This document shows positions 22,851 through 36,776 of a stretch of DNA of 64,000 nt, piece after piece. The position numbers were made by a program, and so were the translations under genes. The DNA lies in contig JACEEZ010009499.1 in the NCBI GenBank assembly GCA_016584305.1, positions 19,261-83,260 on the forward strand. Reading direction: 5' to 3'. The notes under the pieces are model-generated. The model had not been told where the DNA came from. It worked only from the letters and a program-made list of their open reading frames with translations, and made no database searches. The first letter of the stretch is position 1. The number at the start of each line of letters is the position of its first letter. Source of the DNA: Chionoecetes opilio. Lineage: Eukaryota > Arthropoda > Malacostraca > Decapoda > Majidae.

Positions 22851-24999
22851 GAAAGGTTCCCAAGCGCCCCCGGTTGGGCTTTTAAGGGGAGTGGCACCTA
22901 CCTAAAAGGGGCCTAAAACCAAAACCCCCCCTTCCCCCCCTCGGGTTGTACCCGGGGTAAAAGGACAATCCGGGCGGGGGAGGAGGCCAAGGGGGCCCCC
23001 ATAGGCTCGTGGCTGGGGAAAATTTTTTTAAAAAAATGTTTCCTTTGGGACCCTGCTTGGGGATGGGGAAAGGGGGGGCCTGCTTGGGACACGCGGGCCC
23101 CCCGGGAGGGGCCCCGTTGGGTTGGCAAAAAAGGGGCCCGGCCCCCCGGGTTTTATGCCCCCAAATGGAGATTGGAACCCCCAAGTTACCGGGTGCCACC
23201 CACATTGGGGAGTACCCTGGGGTTAAAATCAATCCGGCGGGTTTTTAGGGGTTTTGGTTACCCCGTGGGGGTGTAGGAAAGGCCCAACCTTTCCTGCAAA
23301 AAAGAATTTATAAATGGATTGGTGGATTTCCCCCTTTTAGGGCCCGGTTCTCCATCCAAGGCATTTAAATTTGGTGCAGCCCCTGGGGGCAGGGCCACGG
23401 CTCCCAAACCCCCCCTTTAAAAACTTTTTTTTTTCCTCGGAAAATTTAGGCGGAAGGAAAAACCCCCGGACCCGGTATCCCACGTCCACAGAACCCCCCC
23501 CTTCCCTTGGTGGCCAGTACCCCCCTGGAAGGGGGGTCGGCCCTTCCAAAGCTTTTTCCCCTTTCGGCCCAAAAGCCTTTCCCCAAAGGCGGCCTTTCCC
23601 CCTGGGAAAGTTAACAAATTCCCCTTCAATCGCCACCCCAAAAAATTTTGGGGAATTTCGGGGGTAAAGGGCCCATAAATTCTCCCCATTTTCCCCCTTT
23701 TGTTCACCCATTCCCCTTGGGATGGGATTTTTACTCGTTCAAGTGCGGGGGAAAAAACATGTCGGGGTATTGCGGGGAAGAAAAAAAATTAAAACTCATT
23801 TTAAAATGGTTCAGCAATGTAAACCCCTTTAAATTTAAAAAAACCTTCCTAAATTTTTTTTTTGTGTAGTTTTTAATTTTAATTTTTTTATTTTAAAAAG
23901 GGGTTCCCCATAATAATTTATATAAACATTACATAGGGGACTTTAACAAAACCCCCAAAACCCAAAAATACACATACATATATACTTTAAAAAGGGAAAA
24001 AGTAATAAATAAACGGGCAAAAGCCCGCCGCTGAAAACCGCAGCCAAAATTTGGGGGGGGGGGGGGGGGGAGGGGGAGGCACGCGCCCCCTCCAGCAGGG
24101 GGAAAGGGGGGGTTTTTCTGAAACTTGGCCGCACAAGGGGCCCGGGCCGCTTTTCTCCAGGGGGACGCGCTTTTAAAAGCCGCTTGGAAAACGGGGGCTT
24201 TTTAAAGGGGTTTTAAGGGGCCCGGGGAGGGGAAGGTAAAAAAGGAAAGGGGCCGGGGCCAAAAACGTCCGTTTCCCTTAAAAAACCCCGCCCCTTTAAA
24301 CCTTTGTCTGCACCCGGCGAAAACTGTTCCCCTTTGGGGCCCCAGAGGCGCGCTTTCCCCAATCCCTTTGGGCCCCCCTTTTGGGATGCGGGAAAAGGAC
24401 AGTAAAAGGCCCACCGTTTGGAGGCCCCCCCCAAACCGGGCCGCCTCGTTGAAAGGGAGGCCTATGTGGCCCTTGGGCCCCCCGGAACCACGGGCCCCCC
24501 CTGCCCCGGAGAGGACCGGGATTTGGGGCCCCAGGAGGGCCCCCCCCCCCGGTGGGGGGGAGCCTCCCCAAGTTGCCCCTGGGTGTGCGGGGTTTCCGTA
24601 GGCCCTGAAGGGCAACAGGGAGCCCAGTTTTGAACCCCCCCACAACCTCCTCCGGCGGGCCCAAAAAGGGGGGGGGCTTTTAGGGCGCGCCAAAATCGCC
24701 ACCAGGCCCGCCCTGCACCCGTGGAAAATTTGGTCGGGCGTCCTCTGGGACAGAAACCTCACCCCCTAACCACCGCAGAAACCTGCCCGGGGCCTCTCGG
24801 GGTCAAGGAGCCGTCGGTGAAAAGTAGAAAAGGACCACCGGGGACGTGTGGGGACTTTTGGCGTGCCCCCACCCCCCTGCAGGGCGTCCCTTGCCCTCAG
24901 CCCCCCCGCGTCCCAACAAACGCCCGCAGCTGGCGGGTGGGGGGGCGAAAATTTAAAAACCTGGGGGAAAGAGGGTACCACGGTGGCGGGGGCCGAGGG
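22850..24999. other. GC-rich, base-smeared low-quality sequence
   Basis: Long runs of G and C (for example about 20 G at 24,050-24,070), CCCC/GGGG/TTTT/AAAA blocks and almost no normal dinucleotide texture. Long ORFs here (up to 186 codons, 24,202-24,762 minus) are products of the composition. No homology is recognisable. Confidence 0.75.
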
Positions 25000-25639
25000 T
25001 AGTTGACAGCTTTTTGTGTATTCAAAGGGGACGTAAATTAGTGCGTGAGAGCCCCCTTTCATTTCCGTGGGAAAATAGAAAAAACCGCTTCTTTTTTCCT
25101 TCAAAAAATGATGCAAAGAGAAAAAGACAAGACAGAAAAAAATAATTATAAATAATAATTCGCCCCCTTTATAAATATGACTTTGATTTTTTTGGTCAGC
25201 TTTGTCTCGTACCCCCAGGTGTAAGGTTTCGTCCCCAAATGGTAGTACGGGTTTACCCCGGGTTTAAAGAACCATTTTGCTCTAGTTAAAAGGACTCGCC
25301 AGGGGGCTATTTTTTTTTCCGTCGTGGGAGTACCCAAAGGGCCCAAACCCACATGTGCCCATAAACCCTCCCCCCCCTTGCAAGTGTGGCAGAGGCCAGC
25401 AGGGGAAGCATAACCCTAAATTTAATCACAGGGCCCACTAACAAATCCAGCCGCGAAAACCCAAAGAGGAGGGGCCAGCCATTCCCCTTTCTAGAAATAA
25501 CATTAAAAGGGGCCAAACCACCTGGGGCCCTCAAGGAAGATAAAAAACCCCCTTAAAGGCGCAACAGGTTAAAAGAATAAAAAAATAATACTAAGAAAAA
25601 AATGGGGTTTAAAGCCCCCCCCCGCTTTTTCTTCTAAAA

Positions 25640-26200
25640 GTCCCTCTAACTGACTTTCAAGAGAAAACTCACTCGCAGGCGTCCCGTTTTAATCTCTGAG
25701 AGGGAAAAACTGAAAAGACTGACCCGGGAAAGCGCCTTTTTTCCGTAGAAAAAAAAAAGAAAAAAATTAGCCGGGGAATGTATCGGGTACGGGGCCTGGG
25801 GAAAAAGGGGGGGAAAGCAATTTTTTTCCAAAATATCTAGAGAACAGTATTCCCCTACAAAAAATTTTTAAATGGGGTGAAAAAAATTCCCAGTTTTCAA
25901 CAGGCCTCCCTGTGGTATAACCAATTTAAATTAAATTGATTTTTATCAAGGGAAATTTTAAAACTGCTTTTTTACCACAGGGGGGCCCTTTTAAATTTTA
26001 AATTTTTTTGAAACCCTTAAGGGTTTTCCGTAGCTAATACTTTTTCTTGGGGTATTATGGAAACATTGTTTTCCCCCATTTTCCGCAGCCCCCCGTACGG
26101 GAAAAATTTTCCAGGCAAAAGGGTTTTTTTTTTTTTTTTTTACCAAAAAAGGCGCTTGGGCGGCGTCAGTCTTTTCATTTTCCGCCCGAATTAAGTTTGT
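25640..26200. repeat. Palindrome inside the 5-kb unit (copy 1)
   Basis: The sequence mirrors about a centre near 25,945. Left-arm features (GCGCC + T-run + AAAA, TTTCAACAGGCCTCCCTG, TTTAAAT) reappear reversed on the right (ACCACAGGGGGGCC, TTCCGTAGCTAATAC, GGCGC..GCGTCAGTC). Equivalent palindromes are at about 30,660-31,200 and 35,640-36,180. Only half of it is present at 38,640-38,860 and at 40,880-41,110. Confidence 0.65.
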
Positions 26201-28548
26201 TTTTGGGCATTTTTTACCCAAAAAAAAATTTTCCAGAAATGGGTAAAAAATTCCCTACATGCGAAAAAACTTTCCCGAATAAGAAATGTACATTATTCAA
26301 AGTGGAATCTTTTTCCCCGGGCAGAAAAAACCTCTCCTCAAGACATAAAAAATATGTTGGACGGAGAAAGACAGAGTATGGTCATCAAAAAACCCGCTGG
26401 TCTTTGACCCCAAAAAGGATCGCAAAAATAAAAATTTTATATCTAAAAATCTGTAAAAAGAAAAAAGGAAAAACGGATAGATGCTTGGGGTTTAGTTTCC
26501 AGTTGACCTTAAAAAAAAAGTATACAAGCGTTTTTTTGGTCTAGGGTCAATGTTTCAAAAAAAAATTTGGGGAAACCAATAAAGGTATTTTTGACCATTT
26601 TAAGCTAAAAAAAATTTTGGGTTTTTTGGGTTTTGGTTTTTGAAAATAAAATAAATATGGGGTTTAAGCCCAAAAGTTTTTTGGGTCTCATAAATTTCCC
26701 CTCTAACTGATTTTCAAGAGAAAACCAGCTGCACGCTTACGTTTAATCCTGGGGAAACTGAGAGACTGACCCGCAAAAGGCGCCTTTTTTTCGGAAAAAA
26801 AAAAAAAAGTTAGCCTTTGGAAAAGGTATCAGTCCGGGCTGCGGAAAAAGGGGGAAAACCCAATGTTTCCTAAATATCTCAAAAACCCCAAATTTAAAGC
26901 TACAAAAAAAACTTATGGAGGGGAAAAAAAAATTCCGATTTAAAACCGGTTTCCCCTGGGGAAATAACAGTTTTAAATTCCTTTTGATAAATAAACCAAA
27001 TTTAAAATTTTTTTGGGAGAGCATATTACCCAAAAAAAATTTTTCCAGAAATAAAGGGGAAAAATTGCATCATGCTTTAAAACTTTTGCAAAAAAAAATT
27101 TTTTTTTTAAAGTGGAAACGTTTTCCGGCGAAGACCTCTCCATAAAGGGGACATAGCAATATGATAACAAATAAAAGATTAAGGGAGGGTGCTTTCAAAA
27201 AAGCTGCTGGTCATTGAGGGCACATGGATGCGCAAAAAAAAAAATTTTCCCTTATCTAAAAATCTGTATAAAAAAAAAAAAGGTTTAGATGCTTAGGGTA
27301 ATTTTTTTTTGACCTTTCAAAAAAGTATTCTGCCTTTTTTTGGCCCTAGGGCCAAATTTTCGAAAAAAAATGGGGAAATGAAATAAAGGTAGTGTTTTGA
27401 CCTTTTTTAAGCAAAAAAATTTTTGGGTTTTTTGGGTTGGTTGAGTTTTATTTTTATACGGGCCGAAAAATACCCGGGTCCCTTTGGGACATCTTGCAAA
27501 GAAAAAAATATCAATTGTTCTATATATTTTTTTCGGAGAACCCCAAAAAAGTCAAAAAATTTTTGAATTTTTTTTTAAAATATAAAAAACGAAATTTCCC
27601 GTATAAATGGGGAAAAAACCAAAGAAGCAAATTTATTACCCCAAAAACCCCGGCTCTACATTCTTTCCCAAATCCGCTCTCATCCAGTTTTTTAGCCCAG
27701 TTTTTTTCTCAACCTTTTAAAAATTTAGGATTCTGGGGGGAAATTTTTTTTTTATCCGACGACATCTAAATTACAAGTAAACCCGAAAAAAAAATTTTTA
27801 GAATGCGGCTATTGACCTTTCTTAAAGTAAATAAGATATGGGGATGTGTCTATACTTGTTTTTAAAAGCAAGAAAAGGGTTGTGCTTTAGTTTATTTTTT
27901 TTCCTTGTCCACTCAGGGGGAAATCCAAGGGTTGAACTGGTTGCGGGGGGAAACAACAAAAAAAAAGGGGTAGGGAGCATGTTTAAAAACCGCAAAATCC
28001 CAAAAAAAACTTTTTTGGTCCCGGGAAATTACGTTGTAAGGGGTTTGCAACCGTTAAACCTACTTTTTTACACACTTTAAAAACGAAAATTTTTTTCATA
28101 AAAACCCCGGGGGGATAATTTATAGAGTACCGATGGATGGTTTGGGGTTTACGAGGAGGGAAAAATAAAACTCGCACAGGCGCCTCTGCCCTCTGATTTC
28201 CCTTCCCTTTGTCCGGGTCTTCTACGGGAAATAGTGACACTTTTTTTCTTACGGCGTCAGTCTTCCAAACCCCATCCATTGAAAAGACCATGTCCCCAAA
28301 GAACGAATGTCCCTTGCATTACTAAAAAACCAAAAGTTGAATATGACTGTGAACATGGTTTAAGGTTTAAAACAATTTTGAAAAAAAAATAAAAAAAATA
28401 AGGTTTTTTTTTCCCTTTTGTCATGCTTAATAAAATTGCAGATCTAAAATTTGGGTCCCGATCCCGGGTTTTCCCTTTTGTATCTTTTTCTTTTTGGGGG
28501 TTTCAAGCGGCATTTTTTTTTTTGCCCGTGGTTTTGAGTATCTAGTTC

Positions 28549-30292
28549 AGTGGTTTTCTTAAACCTTTTTTAGTGCTCGCACCCCTTTTAGATTCATAAA
28601 TTTTTTCCGTACCCCCAATCAGAAAAAAATTTAAATTTTAAATAACGAACCTTTTAATTTTCCCCAACTCAATACTACATAGTCAAAATGTTTTCCCTTT
28701 CAAATGACTCTTTTGTTGTTGCATTTCCAAACAATTATGATGATTGAAAAAAGGGGGTTTTTCCCAAAATGCCCGCCACCCCGCATGTCGGGCAAATTGC
28801 ATCCAGACGGTTCCTAACCTTTGTTTTGAAGGGGGTTTGTAGTGTTGAAAAAAAAGGCATAAGAAGTGGTTTCCAAAAGGGGCCCCAATGCCCTCCCGAG
28901 GTTTTCCCACTATGACTGTAAAGAAAACTTGGAGTTGTGCACACCCAAAAAATAATTGCTGCTTGATTCAAACTGCAATTTTGGGTTTTTTTGTTGGCCG
29001 GGAGCTTTAAAAGACCTCTTTTAACATTTTTTAAAAATTTTTTTTCATGGAATCCAGGTTTTAAAATTAATTTATCCCGTTCCCTCTTTTGTGCCACAGA
29101 AACCTTCCCTGGTGAAAAATATCCCTGGAAAGGGGTGAACCAGCCCTTTCAAATTCTCTTTCCTTTTAGTAAAAAGATGGCCCCTTCCCCTGAAAAGCAG
29201 CCTCACCCAATGAAAAAAAGTTTTAAAAAAAATTCCTTTCTCAATGTGCCACATCCCCCAAAATTTGGGAAATTTCTGGGGAAAGGCAATAATTTTTCTG
29301 CAGTTTCGGGTTTAGCTTCTTCCTTGGGGTGGAGATGTTCAACTTTTGTTCAAGTGGGTTGGAAAAAAAACACCCGTCAGGTATCTAAGGACAAAATGAA
29401 ACCCCCTGTTTTTCAAAAAGTTTTTTTTTTCCTTTTACAATGTCACTGGGGGGTTGATTTTTTAAAAAACCTCTTTATTTCTTTGTGGGAGTTCAAAAAC
29501 CCCCTGTAAGTAGTACGTGAGAGCCACCTCACTTCCCCGGGGGGAAAAAAGGAAAACTAGGGTTTTGCTTCAAATTTTTACACCCAAAAAGATGCCCAAA
29601 AAGACACAAACGACAAAAAAATTATAAAAATTAATTCCACCCTTTATAAATAGGGTATTGAATTATTTGGGCCCGCATTTTTCCCTACCCTCATTTTTAA
29701 AAACCGGCCACACACCCCCCGGCCGGCCTATCCGGGCCAAAGAAAAAAGGGGGTTGGGTGGGGGGGCCGGTGTGGGGTGTGTGGTGTTTCTCATCCGGGG
29801 GGGCCTTTTCGCAGCGGCCGGATTAAATCAGTCGGGAAATTTGGGGAAAAAATCCCCTCCGGCTCGGCCTGGGCCCCCTGCGTGTGTGGGGGGTGCCTTC
29901 CCGGGATTCCCGCCCCCCGCTCGGCCCCGATAATGACTAAAATGTACCAGTTATAAATTTTATTTTTGATAAATATAGGTATTATATATAGTATGAAGTA
30001 TTAAAAATTTTTGGCTGCCCCATGCAGCATCAACAAATCCCTTTTCGGGCAGCGGATTCATGTTGTATATAGTGGTCCGGAAAGTTACTGTTTTTACTTT
30101 TATGAGGCGGGGGGGGGGGGGCCGGGCCCCGGGTTTTTTTGGTTGGGGCCCCCCCCCCCCCCACTTTTTTTTCAAAGGGGGGGGGGGGGCCGGGGGGTTT
30201 AAACCCCCCCCCCGGGGGGGGGGTGTGTGTGGCCGGCTTAGGGTTTCTTAACCCCTGGGGGTACGGTACCCCAGGTTAAAAACCCCTGCTCT
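28549..30292. mobile_element. hAT-like non-autonomous element inside unit copy 1
   Basis: The start CAGTGGTTTTCTTAAACC with TTTTTTAGTGCTCGCACCCC and the end GTACCCCAGGTTAAAAACCC CTG form hAT-type inverted ends (the usual form is CAGTGGTTCTCAACC). The size of about 1.74 kb recurs in the next unit. The interior is too smeared to read a transposase, and a nested GGTTCCTAACC-type end occurs near 28,808. Confidence 0.55.
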
Positions 30293-30659
30293 GTTCCCAA
30301 AACTGCCCGGAGCTACTTAATTTTCCCTCATGAGTAGCCGGAAAAACACGGCCCCCATGTACCCCCAACCTCCCCCCCCGATTGCAAATGTGGGCCAAAA
30401 GGGCAACAGGGGGAAGATAAGCCTCAAAATTTAAATTTCATGTGTCACTCAAACAAAACCGGGTTTGGGCAACCCCCGAGCGAGGGCCAGCCATTTCCCG
30501 CCTTTTTAAGAAATAACATTTTAAGGCCCAAACCCCCTGGGCCCCCAAGGAAGAAAAAGCCTAAAGGCGCAACAAGGGGATGGGAAAAAATAAAAAAACC
30601 CAATACAAGAAAATAATATAGGGGGGAGTCAAAAGCTTTTTCTTCTATTTAAATCCCCC

Positions 30660-31200
30660 CTAACGGGCTTTCAAAAAAAAACTCGCTTTGCACGCGTACG
30701 GGTTTAAACTCGGGGGACGGAAACCCGAGAGACGAAAGGCGAAGCGCCTTTGGGGTTTGGTAGAAAAAAAAAAAAGAAAAAAAAAAATTGCCGGGAATGT
30801 ATCATTACGAGGGGTGCGGGGAAAAAGGGGAAAAACAATTTTTCCAAAAAATATCTAGGAACATATTAGCTTTCAGAAAACGTTATGGGGTGCAAAAAAA
30901 TTTCCAAAATTTCAAAAAGGCCCCCCTGTGGGAAAAAGCAGCTTTAAATTCATTGGGTATTTATCAAAGGGGAAATTTTAAAAATGTTTTACCACAGGGG
31001 GGCCTTTTTAAATCTGGGGAAATTTTTTGGGCCAAAATCCTTAACGTTTTCTCGTAGCTAATACTTTTTTCTTGAAAATTATTGGGAAAATTGCTTTCCC
31101 CCCCTTTTTCCCCAGCCTCGTTTCTGAACATTCCCCGGCTAAAATTTTTTTTTTTTTTTACCGAAAAAAGGGGGCTTTGCGGCGTCAGTCTCTCAGTTTT
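30660..31200. repeat. Palindrome inside the 5-kb unit (copy 2)
   Basis: Same mirrored layout as 25,640-26,200, with its centre near 30,955 (ATTGGGTATTTATCAAAGGG). Confidence 0.6.
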
Positions 31201-33561
31201 TGGGCCGAAATTTAAATTTTTTTTGAGGCAAAAATTTCCCAAAAAAAATATTCCAGAAATGGTGGAAAAAATTTCATTTTTAGGGGTAAAAATCCCGGGG
31301 AATAAAAATGTACATTATTCCCAAAATGGGAAAACGATTCCCCCAAAAAAGACCCTCTCCATCAAGAAAATAACAATAAAGTTGGACGGATGAAAGACAG
31401 ATGTATGGTGCAAACAATAAGGGTGCTCATTGAACGCCCCAAGGGTGCGCAAAAATTTAAAAACTATATCTAAAAACTGTTTTTAGCAAAAAAAGGGAAA
31501 AGGATGATGCTTAGGTAATCCTTTTAGCTTCACAAAAAATTACAACGATTTTTGGTCTAGGGGGGCAATAGTTTTTATTAAAAAAAATTGGGGAAAAGGG
31601 AATAAAGGGAGGTTCGACCCTTTTAAAAACTGCAAAAAATTTGGTTTTTTTGGTTGGGTTTAAAAAAAAAATAAATATAGGGTTTTAAATCAAAAAACTT
31701 TTTCGTCTCATCAAGTCCCCTCTAACTGACTTTCAAGAGAAAACTCAGCCGCACCCCGTACGTCTAATCTCGGGGGCGGAAAAATGAGAAACTGACGCCG
31801 CGAAGCCCTTTGTTTGGTAAAAAAAAAAACGTTAGCCGTGGAATGTATCCCTACGGGGGCTGCGGAAAAAGGGGCCCAAACAATGTTTCCTAAATACCCC
31901 AAGAAACCAATTAGCTACGAAAAAAAAAGTTATGGAGTGAAAAAAAACCAGATTTCAACAGGCTTTTCCCCGTGGTATAAGCAATTTAAATTCCATTGAT
32001 GAATACCGGGAAATTTAAATTTATTTGAGGGCAAAATTACCCGAAAAAATATTCCAGAAATCAAGGGAAAATTGCATTCATGCGTAAAAAAACCCCCCTT
32101 TTTTTCCCCCAAAAAAAAAAAAAAAAATTTAGATTTTTTAAAGCGGTACGGTTCCGGCCGAAAAAACCCTTTCCCTCAAGACATAAACAAAAATGTTAGA
32201 AATAATGAAAGACAGATTTTATGGGGCATAAAAAAGCTCTGGTCATTTTAACGGCACATGGATTGGCCCAAAAAATAAAAAATTATATCTAAAAATTTGT
32301 ATAAAAAAAAAAAACGATAGATGCTTTTGGGTGATCTAGTTTTAGCTTTAAACCCCCAAAAATATTCATGCCAAAAAATTTTTGGGCCCGGGTCAAAGTT
32401 TTTTATAGTAAAAAATTTGGGGGGAAAAGCAATAAAAGGGAGTTTTTTGAAACCCTTTTAAACTTCAAAAAAATTTTGGTTTTTGGGGTTTGGGTTTAGT
32501 TTTATTTTCCCTAAGACGTAAACATGATTCGGTACCCAAATTTTTACATCTTGCAAGACAATATCAATTGTTTTTATATATTCTTTTGGGAGAAAAACCC
32601 GCAAATCAAAACACGTTTTTGGGAAACTTTTTTTTTTAGTAAAGGGAAAGATTTTTCCCGTATAAAATTTTCGGAAAAGTTTAAAGAAAAAAAAAATACC
32701 CCCAAAAATCCTGCCCCCTAAATTCGTTCCAAAACCGCTTCCCGTCCAGTATTTAACCAGTATTTCCCAACCTTTTTGGAAATTTTGGGTTCTAGGGGGT
32801 AAATTTATCCGGAAACGACATCTAAATTAAAAACTCAGAAAAGAAAATTTTTAAATGCGGGCTATTTCTTTTTTTCAAGTAAATATAATATAGAGGTGGT
32901 CTTTTGTCTTTGTTTATAAAGCAAAAAAATGTTGGGGCTTTAGCTTTCTTTTTTTCCCTTTTCCAATCAGGGGGAAAAACCAGAGGGGTTTAACTGGTTT
33001 TAGGGGAAACAACAGAAAAAAGGTTGGGCCACTGATTAGACCGCCAAAAAACCAAAAAATGTTTTTTGCACGGGGTACTGTGTGTAAGGGGCATACCGTA
33101 ACCTACATTTTTTTCACACTTTATAAGTAAAAAGTTTTTTCATACACACACGGGGGCTATGTATAGCAGTACCCGAGGATGGGTTGGTTTCAGGAGGCCC
33201 ACAAAAATAACTCGTCACAGGGGAGCCTCTGTCTTGGGCTTCTTATTTTTGTCTCTGTTTTACTGGGAAAAGTGCACATTTTTTACGGGCCGTCTTCCGA
33301 ACCCCTCCAGTTTAAAAGCCATGTCCCCGAGAACGATGTCCCCTTTCATTTTACTAAAAGACCAAAGGGGAACAGGGCTGTGAAAAGGTTTAAAGGGAAA
33401 ACATTTTGAAAATAAAAATAAAATAAATAAGGTTTTATTTCCCTTTTTTCAGGGTTAATAATCATGCAGATCTAAAATTATCCAGGGGTCTGTATTTTTT
33501 AGTATCATTTTTTTGGGGTTGCAAGCGGCATTTTTTTTTTTGCCAAATGGTCTAAGGGATC

Positions 33562-35272
33562 TGTTCGTGGTTTACTTTAACCCTTTTTTATGCTCGTACC
33601 CTTTGAGATCCATAAATTTTTCTCGTACCCCCGACAGAAAAAAAATAATTGAGGTAACCCAACCTATTTTTTCACTAACTAAAATACTACCCTAGTACAA
33701 AAATGTTACTTTCAGTGACCCCTTTTTTTGTTGCATTTTTAAATTTTGAGATTTAAAAAAGAGGGTTTTGAAGTGCCCGGGGCCCCACGCATTCGTCCCT
33801 TTCATCCAAGGGCGGTTTCCCAACCTTTTTTATTAGGGGTAGTAGTGTTGAAGGAAAAAGGCCCCCCTAAGAACTGGTTGCAAAAGGCACAAAAGCCCTC
33901 CAAAGGTCCTCCTGCTGGGGCTGTGGGAAAATTTTGAGTTGTAAAACCCAAAAAAATATCTAGCTGCATTGATTCAAACTGCATTTGGATTCTGTTTGTT
34001 TTGGGCCCGCAGCTCAACAAAATCTCTTTCAACATGTTTTGTTTTTCATGGAATCCAGGTTGAAAAAATTATATGGGTCCCGTAAACCTCTCTGTGCCCC
34101 CGAAACCTCTCCATGGTGAAAAGTATCCCCGGAAGGAGTAACCCGCCCCTTGGGAAATGCTCTTTCCAAATTCAGTAACGATGGACCTTTTTCCCCTGCA
34201 AAAGCACCTCATCTAAAGAAAGAAAGTTAACAAAAAATTCCCCTTTTTCAAAAGTTTCCACATCCAAAGGGGAAATTTCTGGTAAAGGGAATAAATTTTG
34301 ACAGTTATCATGTTCCGCATTCTTCCTTGGATGGAGAAAGTTCAAAAATCTTAATGCGTAAAAATCTGTCAGGTATGTAAGGAAAAAAAAGGGCCCCCCT
34401 GTTTTCAAAGTGGGGCAGCAAGTCAAATGCCTTGATTTTAAGAAACCTCTTGAAATTTTTAAGAAAAATCTTGATTTCTTTTTGGGTAGTTCAAAAAACA
34501 CGTGTAATAGTACGTAGAGCCAACCCCACTTCCGTTGGAAAAAAGGAACCCCTGTTTTAGCTTTAAATTTTTTCACAAAAAAGGGTGCAAAAAGACAAGA
34601 CAAGACAGACAAATAATTATAAAAATATAATTCCGGCCCCACTTATTTAAAATGATATTGAATTATTGGGGCCCGCAAAGTTCGTACCCCCATTGTAAAG
34701 CCCGGGCCCCAAAACACACCGGGGCGGCCTTTTCCGGCCCACGAAAAAAAGGGGGTGGCTAGAGGGGGCCGGTGTGTGTGGTGGGTTTTTTTTTCATCCG
34801 GGGGGCCTGTCGCGCGGCCGGAAAGAAAATCAGTCGGCGCTTGAAAAAATCCTCCGCGCGGCCCCCGCCGCCTGGGTGTGTGCCTTCCGGCGCCCGGGCC
34901 CCCCTTTTCCCCTCGGGCCCGATAATGATTTAATTGTACCCGTTATAATTGTATTTTTGATAATATGGTATTTTATTGGGCGTTTATATATAGTATAAAA
35001 AATTATTTAATACCCTATTATATATGGCTGGGACTACAGCCCATCACCCAAAAAATCCTTTTTGAACACGGATTCATGTTGTCATCATGGTGGTCCGACG
35101 TGTACTGATATTTTTTATGAGGCGGGGCCTTTTTGTGTTTTGGGGGGGGGGGGGTTTTCGTCCCCGGGGGCCCATTTTCCGCAATTTTTGTCGGCCGGAT
35201 AGGCCGCGGGCCCGGGGTGTATGTGGGCCCGGGTTAAGGGTTTTTTGCCCCTGGTTTGGGACAGGTTTCCCC
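33562..35272. mobile_element. hAT-like non-autonomous element inside unit copy 2
   Basis: Counterpart of 28,549-30,292. It starts at GTGGTTTACTTTAACCC with TTTTTTATGCTCGTACCC and ends at CCCCGGTTAAGAACCACGC. Confidence 0.5.
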
Positions 35273-36776
35273 GGTTAAGAACCACGCCTTTTAGTTTTTA
35301 AGCCGCCAGGGGGCTACTTTTTTTCCGTCATCGAGTAGCCGAAGACACACCCACAGCTTTTCCCCTCAAACCCCCCCCCCCAAATTGGGGGAAGGGGGGC
35401 CCGAGGGGGGAAAAGGGGAAACATAAGCCTCCTTTTAAATTTCGGGTTTACTCAAAAAAATCCAGCCTGCGACACCACCCAGCGAGGGGCCCCCATCTCA
35501 GCCTTCTAGAAAAAACCTTATAAGGGGCCCAAACCCCCGAGGCCTTAAAAGGGAAAATAAAAGCCTAAAAGGCGCAACAGGTATGAAATAATAATAAAAC
35601 TAATAATAAAAATAAATAAGAGGAGAGTGAAAAAACTTTTTTTTGTCTATCAAATCCACTCTAACTGACTTTCAAGAGAGAAAAAGCTCGCACGCGTAGT
35701 CTAATCTCTGAGCCCGGGAAAATGAGAGACTGAAAGCCCGCGAAAAAAGGGCCCTTTTTTCAGCAAAAAAAAAAAAAATTTTGCCCTGGAATGTATATTC
35801 GAGGTTTCGGAAAATGGGGGGGGGCAATGTTTTCCAAAAATATCTCAAGAACAGTCAGTATTAGCTACCCGAAAACGTTATAAGTGCAAAAAATTCCAGT
35901 ATCAACAGGGCCCCCTGTGGTATAAACAAATTTTAAAAACCATTGATTTTTTTAATGGAATTTAAATCGTTATGCACGGGAGGCCTTTTGGGGGAAAACT
36001 TTGGAAAAAATTTTTCACTCCATAACGTTTTCCGTGCTAATACTGTTCGAGAAAATTATGGAACATTGCTTCTCCCCATTTTCCGCACCTCGTACTGGGT
36101 ACACTCCAAGGCAGTTTTTTTTTTTTTTTTTAAACCCAAAAAGGCCTTCGCGGCGTCAGTCTCCAGTTTCCCCACCGGGGGGGGGAAATTAATTTTTTTT
36201 TTAGGGTATTACCTGAAAAAAATATTCCAGAAATAGTGAAAATTGCATACATGCCCTTTTAAAAAATTGCGGATAAGAAAGTAACATTATTCAAAAATGG
36301 AATACGATTTCCCCCAGAAGACCTCTCCCCAAAAAATAAAAAAATATTTTTCCCGGGTGAAAGCACATTTTATGGTGCATCAAAAAAGCTGCTGGTCATT
36401 GAACGGCACAGGATGCGCAAAAATATAAAAAATTTTAATCCCAAAAATCTGTTAAGCAAAAAGGAAAGGATAGATGCTTAGGGGGAGGTCCGTTGACCCT
36501 TCACAAAAAATATACAAGCGAGGTTTTTTTCCCAGGGTCAATAGGTTTTATAGGGAAAAAATTTGGGGAAAAAGCAATAAAAAGGGAGTGTTCTGACCAT
36601 TTTAAGCTGCAAAAAAATTTTGGGTTTTTTGGGTTTGGGTTTGGGAAAAAAAATAATAAGGGTTTAATCAAAAGCTTTTTTGTCTCATCAAGTCTCCTCT
36701 AACTGACTTCAAGAGAAAAATTTAGCTCGCACGCTACGTCTAAACCTTTCCCAGACGGAAACTGAGAGACTGACGC

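Noticed and set aside
24202..24762. 186-codon minus-strand ORF and other long ORFs in 22.9-25.5 kb
   Set aside because: They lie in homopolymer-smeared GC-rich text; Gly/Pro/Arg strings come from G and C runs and no domain is visible.
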